A stretch of 8,373 nt of DNA, taken from positions 1 to 8,373 of the forward strand of contig RPOS01000134.1 of the NCBI GenBank assembly GCA_003820635.1. The letters are read 5' to 3'. The notes below the pieces were generated by a model. That model did not search any database and was not told the DNA's origin. It saw only the letters and a list, made by a program, of their open reading frames with translations. Below, piece after piece: positions 4,466 to 8,373 of this stretch. The stretch's first letter is position 1, and the number at the start of each line of letters is the position of its first letter. The position numbers and the translations under genes are program-made. Source of the DNA: Verrucomicrobiaceae bacterium (GTDB lineage Bacteria > Verrucomicrobiota > Verrucomicrobiae > Verrucomicrobiales > Akkermansiaceae).

Positions 4466-5458
4466 TCACTCGTCCTTGAATGCCTCGGCGCGGCGTTCGT
4501 CGATGCAGCGGGTGAGCCACTGGACGAGTTTTTCCGCTTCGTCGGATTCGTTGCGCAAGGAACCGAGTTCGGTCCAGTCGAGATGCGGGCGGGAGCGCGG
4601 CGCGGCGATGCGGTTGATGTCGAGCTTGGCCATGATGGCCTCGGTTTCCCGCGGGTGGGCGTTGAGGATGTTGGCCGGGCGCGGCAGATCGTCCAAGGCC
4701 TCGGGCGTGAGGCCGAACGAGGTGACACCCACACCGAAGGCGGCGCTCAGGCGGCGCAGGCTGTCGGCCAGCGCCTCGTCCTCGATGGGTGCGGCGTAGA
4801 TCAACTCGCCGGCATTGGCCCACATGGAAACGGCAAGCGTCTGGTGGAAATCCTCGCGGTAGGTTTGCAGCGAGGGCTGGATGCGCAGCCGCGCGGCGTT
4901 GAGGCGGAAAGGTGAAATGCCGAGCCGTTGCTTGAAGGCCAGCATCGTTTCATCGAGCGACATTTCCTCGTCCGGCGAGCCGCCGGTTTCCCAATCGACG
5001 AGCACCAACTCGGGAAATTTCCACAGGTTGCTGATGGGCGAGTCCTTGGCGAAGGCCTGGCGGAAGGCGTAGGGGAAGCGGCCGTTGATTTCGTAATAAC
5101 GGGTGACCACCGCGCGGAACTTGCGGATGCGCAGCATCGCGTTGTCCACCAGGTCCTGATCCACGGTGGTGAGGTCTTCCAGCCGGCCCTGGGTGAGCGC
5201 ATACAACTCCTGCGCGCCGGAGAGTGCGGGAAGGGGAGCGCTGCGGCGGTAATAGCCCTGGCCTTTCTCCACCTTGGCAATCGGCGAGGCAGGATCGCAG
5301 GACATGATGGAGAAATGATACCTCAGCGATGCGTCCGAATAATTTCCCGTCAGCTGCAGGCGTGTCAGGCGGATCAACTCGGTGCCTTTGATCGCATCGG
5401 CGGGGTTGGCCGGAAGCAATGGGGGGAGGATGTCGGAGAGTTGCTTGCGAAGGCTCAT
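4466..5458 (-). CDS. Conserved protein with likely N-terminal winged helix, 330 aa
   Basis: I cannot name this family with confidence. Residues about 10-70 have the look of a winged helix-turn-helix: PANPADAIKGTELIRLTR, then NYSDASLRYHFSIMS as a candidate recognition helix, then SPIAKVEKGQGYYRR as a beta wing. A central region (about 85-155) contains VVTRYYEINGRFPYAFRQAF and FPELVLVDWETGG, where the strand with acidic residues (D155, E157) might belong to a nuclease-like fold, though no full PD-(D/E)xK motif is seen. The C-terminal half has well-ordered blocks such as QTYREDFHQTLAVSMWANAG and FGVGVTSFGLTPEALDDLP. There is no membrane segment. The ATG at 5458 is preferred to a TTG at 5527; neither has a clear ribosome binding site. 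It leads the minus-strand cluster just ahead of pdxH and may be a DNA-binding regulator. Confidence 0.82.
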   Translation of the reverse strand: MSLRKQLSDILPPLLPANPADAIKGTELIRLTRLQLTGNYSDASLRYHFSIMSCDPASPIAKVEKGQGYYRRSAPLPALSGAQELYALTQGRLEDLTTVDQDLVDNAMLRIRKFRAVVTRYYEINGRFPYAFRQAFAKDSPISNLWKFPELVLVDWETGGSPDEEMSLDETMLAFKQRLGISPFRLNAARLRIQPSLQTYREDFHQTLAVSMWANAGELIYAAPIEDEALADSLRRLSAAFGVGVTSFGLTPEALDDLPRPANILNAHPRETEAIMAKLDINRIAAPRSRPHLDWTELGSLRNESDEAEKLVQWLTRCIDERRAEAFKDE

Positions 5459-5626
5459 GGAGGGAATGGCAACGGATCGTGCGTCGTGGGCATCCAATTC
5501 ACCCCGCGCCGGATCATCAAGCCTCAAAAGGGGTGGATTTTAAAAAACATCGGGCCGATCCGCCGGTTTTTTGAAGGAAACCGCCGCGAAGCTTGTCCAA
5601 GCGGGCGATTTCCCCATGCTCCGACC
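5459..5626. promoter_or_regulatory. Divergent intergenic region, likely promoters on both strands
   Basis: These 168 bp separate the divergent starts at 5458 (minus) and 5627 (plus), so at least one promoter per direction is expected. An AT-rich island at 5537-5548 (ATTTTAAAAAAC) stands out from the GC-rich surroundings and reads TAAAAT on the minus strand. A T-run followed by TTGAAG is at 5567-5576 on the plus strand. I see no convincing paired -35 and -10 boxes and no clear operator, so positions are not assigned. Confidence 0.35.
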
Positions 5627-6346
5627 ATGAATTTCAAATCAATCGCCACCTGCGTGTTCCTGCTCAGCGGTCTCGCCGCCGCCCAACATCCGGATGCCAG
5701 GACCATTCTCGAAGGTGCCCGGATGTCGGCCACGCTCACCAAGCTTGATGAGGGCCTGAGCGGTAATTTGCGCAGCGGGCGGCAGAAGACGCCGGTCACG
5801 CTGTTTCTCAAGGGCAAGGACATCCAGTTCCAGTTCTCGGAAAACAACGGGCCCTGGCAGGTGTTTCACATGCGCATCGGCGACGAGGCGTTCAACTTGT
5901 TTGAGATCGTGGATGGCAAGACCCGCGCTTTTCCTGCCGAGAAACTCGTGACGCCCATTGCCGGCACGGATCTGACCTATGAGGATCTGGCGCTGCGTTT
6001 CTTTTATTGGCCGAATCCGAAGTTTGAGGGCGAGGAAAACGTCGGCGGGCAGCCATGTTATAAGATCCGTGTGGACAAGCCACGCGCGGCGGCCGGCCGC
6101 TACGAGGTGGTCTATGTCTGGGTGCACAAGAAATTCGGTGCCTTCATGAAAATCCACGGCCACGACAAGAATGGCGGCCTGGTGAAGGAGTTCCAGGTGG
6201 AGGATGTGATGCAGATCGCCAAGGACACCTGGACGCTGCGAAAGATGCAGGTGGCCACCCATGATCCCGCCAGCGGGCGGCGGCTTTCCATCACCGACGT
6301 CACTTTCGATTCACCGAAAAAAACCGGCCCGCGCGGGCTGCGTTGA
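5627..6346 (+). CDS. Exported LolA-like (outer-membrane lipoprotein-sorting type) protein, 239 aa
   Basis: The N terminus is a classic Sec signal peptide: MNFK, a hydrophobic core IATCVFLLSGLAAA, and a probable cut at AAA|QH (residue 19/20), giving a periplasmic protein. There is no lipobox Cys. The mature part reads as one LolA-like beta fold: alternating strands LSGNLRSGRQ, PVTLFLKGKDIQFQF, then TDLTYEDLALRFFYWPNPKFEGEE, CYKIRVDKP, YEVVYVWVHKKFGAFMKIHGHD and the terminal LRKMQVATHDP...SITDVTFDS. Proteins of this type (PF17131/COG2834-like, from memory) are annotated as outer-membrane lipoprotein-sorting proteins, although many have unproven function. The ATG at 5627 is chosen because it gives the signal peptide; the open frame extends far upstream but antisense to the neighbouring gene. 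It is followed 11 nt later by the TatD gene, suggesting co-transcription. Confidence 0.86.
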   Translation: MNFKSIATCVFLLSGLAAAQHPDARTILEGARMSATLTKLDEGLSGNLRSGRQKTPVTLFLKGKDIQFQFSENNGPWQVFHMRIGDEAFNLFEIVDGKTRAFPAEKLVTPIAGTDLTYEDLALRFFYWPNPKFEGEENVGGQPCYKIRVDKPRAAAGRYEVVYVWVHKKFGAFMKIHGHDKNGGLVKEFQVEDVMQIAKDTWTLRKMQVATHDPASGRRLSITDVTFDSPKKTGPRGLR

Positions 6347-6357
6347 AGGATTTTCCC

Positions 6358-7140
6358 ATGAGCTGTTGGACGGACAGCCACAATCACCTGCAAGACCCGC
6401 GCCTCGGGGATGCCAGGCCGGTCATCGCCGAGATGCGGAAAGCGGGAATCAAGCGCTGCGTGGTCAATGCCACCTGCGAGGCGGACTGGGCGGCGGTGGA
6501 GGCTTTGGCGCTGGAGCATCCGGATTTCGTTTCGCCTGCCTTCGGCATTCATCCGTGGAAGGCGCACACCGCGGCCAACGGCTGGTGCGAGCGGCTGGCT
6601 TGTTTGTTAGATAAACATCCGCAGGCATCCATCGGCGAGTGTGGGCTGGACCAGTGGGTGGCGACGCCGTCTTTGGAAATCCAGCGGCCGGTATTCATGG
6701 CGCAGCTTCAACTCGCCCGCGAATTGCGGCGGCCGGTGACGATCCACTGCCTCAAGGCGTGGGGTGCGCTGTTTGATGTCTTCGCAGGCTGCCCGCCGCC
6801 ACCGCGCTTCCTGATGCATTCCTTCGGCGGCTCCATCGAAACCGCGCGCCGATTGCTGCCAATGGGCGCGTATTTTTCGTTTTCCGGGCATTTCCTGCAC
6901 CCGCGCAAGGCGGCCGTGCTGGATGCCTTCCGCCAACTGCCGCGCGAGCGCATGCTGTTGGAAACCGACGCGCCGGACATGCTGCCGCCGGAGCAAATCC
7001 TCACTCATCCACTGTCGGAAAAGCTCAACCATCCGGCCAACCTCCCCGCCATCGGCCGCGCGCTGGCCGCGGCGCTCGGAATGGAAGCGGAGGAGCTCGC
7101 GGCGCTCACCCGTGCAAATGCGGAAGTGATGTTTGATTGA
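6358..7140 (+). CDS. TatD-family metal-dependent hydrolase, 260 aa
   Basis: This is a TIM-barrel amidohydrolase-superfamily protein of the TatD type; characterised relatives are metal-dependent DNases or exonucleases. The metal ligands are all visible: H8 and H10 in DSHNH, E94 in IGECGLD, H130 in TIHCLKAW, H154 in MHSFGGS and D204 in LETDAP. Length is normal. The ATG at 6358 is preferred to an in-frame TTG at 6343, because GAAGGA (6345-6350) sits 7 nt before the ATG as a good Shine-Dalgarno and overlaps the upstream stop. It is cytoplasmic, with no signal peptide. The 3' end overlaps the convergent gluQ by 35 bp. Several TatD paralogues usually occur per genome (TatD, YcfH, YjjV types), so substrate and exact subgroup are not assigned. 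Confidence 0.93.
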   Translation: MSCWTDSHNHLQDPRLGDARPVIAEMRKAGIKRCVVNATCEADWAAVEALALEHPDFVSPAFGIHPWKAHTAANGWCERLACLLDKHPQASIGECGLDQWVATPSLEIQRPVFMAQLQLARELRRPVTIHCLKAWGALFDVFAGCPPPPRFLMHSFGGSIETARRLLPMGAYFSFSGHFLHPRKAAVLDAFRQLPRERMLLETDAPDMLPPEQILTHPLSEKLNHPANLPAIGRALAAALGMEAEELAALTRANAEVMFD

Positions 7141-7981
7141 ACTCCGCGTCGGTATGCGCGAGCACTTCCTGAGGCGTGCGGCCGGCCTCGCGCAGCGTGG
7201 CGATGGCGAGCGCGTCATGGCGCTTGGCGAGGCGTTTTCCGTGCTTGTCCAGCACCAAGGGGTGGTGGAGATAGGCGGGCTCCGGCAGATCTAACAAAAC
7301 TTGCAGCAGGCGGTGGACGTGGGTGGAGGCCAGCAGGTCCTCGCCGCGGGTGACGTGGGTGATTTCCTGAAACGCATCGTCCACGACCACGGCGAGATGA
7401 TAGGCGGTGCCGATATCCTTGCGGGCGAGCACGACGTCGCCGAGCGGGCCCGGGTTCACGGTGATCGTGCCGAAGCGCAGGTCCTGAAAGGTGAGCGGGC
7501 CGGTGATGGCTGCGGCCAGTTGCGAGTCGAGCCGCCAGGCGTGCGGGATGCCGGCGGAGATTTTTTCCTCACGCTCGGTGGTGGATAATCGGCGGCAGGT
7601 GCCCGGGTAGAGCGGGCCTTCCGGCCCCTGAGGCGCGGCGGCCATGTTTGCCCACTCCTCCTGGATTTCCCGGCGCGTGCAAAAGCAGGGATAGACGAGA
7701 CCCTTTTCGCGCAGCGTGGCGAGAGCCGCATCGTAGGCCGCAGTGCGTCTGGTCTGGCGCAGCGGCGCTTCATCCCAACTCAGGCCGAGCCATTCGAGAT
7801 CTTCGATGATGCCCTGATAGTAAATTTCCCTCACGCGCGGCGCATCGATGTCCTCGAAGCGTAGCAGGAATTTCCCGGCGGGAGATTGCCGCGCCAGCGC
7901 ATGGGCGACCCACGCGGCCAGCACATGGCCGAGGTGCAGCCGCCCGGTGGGGCTGGGTGCGAAGCGCGTGCGGATGGACAT
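7106..7981 (-). CDS. gluQ: Glutamyl-Q tRNA(Asp) synthetase
   Basis: This is a truncated glutamyl-tRNA synthetase paralogue that activates glutamate and attaches it to queuosine at the wobble position of tRNA-Asp. At 291 aa it lacks the anticodon-binding domain of a full GluRS, which is the hallmark of the family. Visible motifs are the class I HIGH-type signature HLGH (16-19) within RFAPSPTGRLHLGH, RFEDIDAPR (41-49), the zinc site C99-x-C101 with Y125 and C129, HVTRGEDLLASTHVHRLLQ (209-227) and the KMSKS-type KRLAK (249-253). It is also called YadB. The ATG at 7981 gives the standard N terminus MSIRTRFAPSP. It is likely co-transcribed with the HAD gene 59 nt upstream. Its last 11 codons overlap tatD tail to tail. 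Confidence 0.95.
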   Translation of the reverse strand: MSIRTRFAPSPTGRLHLGHVLAAWVAHALARQSPAGKFLLRFEDIDAPRVREIYYQGIIEDLEWLGLSWDEAPLRQTRRTAAYDAALATLREKGLVYPCFCTRREIQEEWANMAAAPQGPEGPLYPGTCRRLSTTEREEKISAGIPHAWRLDSQLAAAITGPLTFQDLRFGTITVNPGPLGDVVLARKDIGTAYHLAVVVDDAFQEITHVTRGEDLLASTHVHRLLQVLLDLPEPAYLHHPLVLDKHGKRLAKRHDALAIATLREAGRTPQEVLAHTDAEFNQTSLPHLHG

Positions 7982-8040
7982 GAGGTTTCTACTATGGGCT
8001 TGCGCCGGGGAGTATCGGCACGGCGCGCCGCGTGGCGACT

Positions 8041-8373
8041 TCAGAATTCAGCAGCGCACTCCGCCAGCGAGCGGAAAACGCGGTCCGCCACTGTGAAATC
8101 GAGGCATTCGGTCACCCGGTTCGGCACCGCCCACACGCACATGCCGGCGCCCTTCGCCGCGTTCACGCCGTTGAGCGAATCCTCGATGACCAGACAGTTC
8201 CGCGGTGCGACGTCGAGGCGCTTCGCTGCTTCGAGAAAAAGATCCGGCGCGGGCTTGATGCGCGCTGCGTCGCCCCGGCAGACGGTGGTGGCGAAGTGCT
8301 GCGCCAGACTGAGTTTCTCAAGCCAGCCATCCACCCAGTGGTGCGATGAACTGGAAACCACCGCCGCAGGCAG
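8041..8373 (-). CDS. HAD-superfamily phosphatase, C-terminal part (cut by window edge)
   Basis: The frame is open to the window end, so the N terminus, with the nucleophile DxD motif and most of the cap, is missing. What is seen is the C-terminal half of a HAD hydrolase of the phosphoglycolate phosphatase/beta-phosphoglucomutase type. Motif II is PAAVVSSSSHHWV (the conserved Ser/Thr), followed by LEKLSLAQHF, the motif III lysine in RIKPAPDLFLEAAKRL and motif IV in VIEDSLNGVNAAKGAGM. These enzymes act on small phosphorylated metabolites, usually sugars; the substrate cannot be told from this part. It ends 59 nt before gluQ on the same strand. An internal GTG at 8361 could be mistaken for a start, but the motif II context continues upstream of it. 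Confidence 0.88.
   Translation of the reverse strand: MPAAVVSSSSHHWVDGWLEKLSLAQHFATTVCRGDAARIKPAPDLFLEAAKRLDVAPRNCLVIEDSLNGVNAAKGAGMCVWAVPNRVTECLDFTVADRVFRSLAECAAEF

Noticed and set aside
4455..4823. N-terminal extension of the pdxH frame
   Set aside because: It is in a shifted frame over the upstream gene, has low-complexity Arg/Pro/Ala composition, and PdxH proteins of this type begin near the chosen ATG.
4928..5626. Upstream extension of the LolA-like open frame
   Set aside because: It runs antisense through the winged-helix gene. The signal peptide at 5627 marks the real start.

Overview
The window joins two kinds of DNA. Positions 1 to about 1558 look like the distal end of a chromosomal (sedentary) integron cassette array. 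The rest is a conventional high-GC bacterial chromosome with tightly packed housekeeping and conserved-hypothetical genes. The overall look of the proteins (an LolA-like exported protein beside TatD, a stand-alone GluQ, a VWA protein, few clear Shine-Dalgarno sequences) suggests a Verrucomicrobiota-type bacterium. That placement is by general resemblance only; no rRNA or marker gene is present to confirm it.

Integron part (1-1558). Two gene cassettes lie head to tail on the + strand, each a promoterless single ORF followed by an imperfect palindromic attC site. The window opens inside the attC of a preceding cassette. The cassette boundaries can be read directly: the six bases that start each cassette after the G|TT crossover point are mirrored by the R'' box at its own end (GTTAGGC with GCCTAAC for cassette 1; GTTCGGC with ACCGAAC for cassette 2, one end base differing). 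The first two attC sites are long (about 129 bp) relatives; the last is a different, short one (66 bp). Cassette 1 (1030 bp) encodes a 288-aa protein of uncertain function with visibly lower GC than the chromosome. Cassette 2 (434 bp) encodes a 119-aa protein of unknown function. No integrase gene is in view; by the orientation of the sites it should lie to the left.

Transition (1559-2067). There is no credible gene in about 500 bp. The stretch holds a degenerate attC-like palindrome, a copy of the sequence just right of the last attC, a 25-nt direct repeat and a strong nested inverted repeat.

Minus-strand cluster (2068-5458). In transcription order: a conserved protein with a likely N-terminal winged helix, PdxH (vitamin B6 salvage), an ArsC/Spx-family thioredoxin-fold protein, a five-helix membrane protein whose TTG start overlaps the previous stop, and a VWA/MIDAS protein. 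Gaps are short or overlapping, so this could be one transcription unit, though the functions are not obviously linked.

Plus-strand pair (5627-7140). An exported LolA-like protein is followed 11 nt later by a TatD-family metal-dependent hydrolase. A 168-bp divergent intergenic region separates this pair from the minus-strand cluster.

Right end (7106-8373, minus strand). GluQ (tRNA-Asp queuosine modification) overlaps the end of tatD by 35 bp, tail to tail. Upstream of it is the C-terminal part of a HAD-superfamily phosphatase cut by the window edge.
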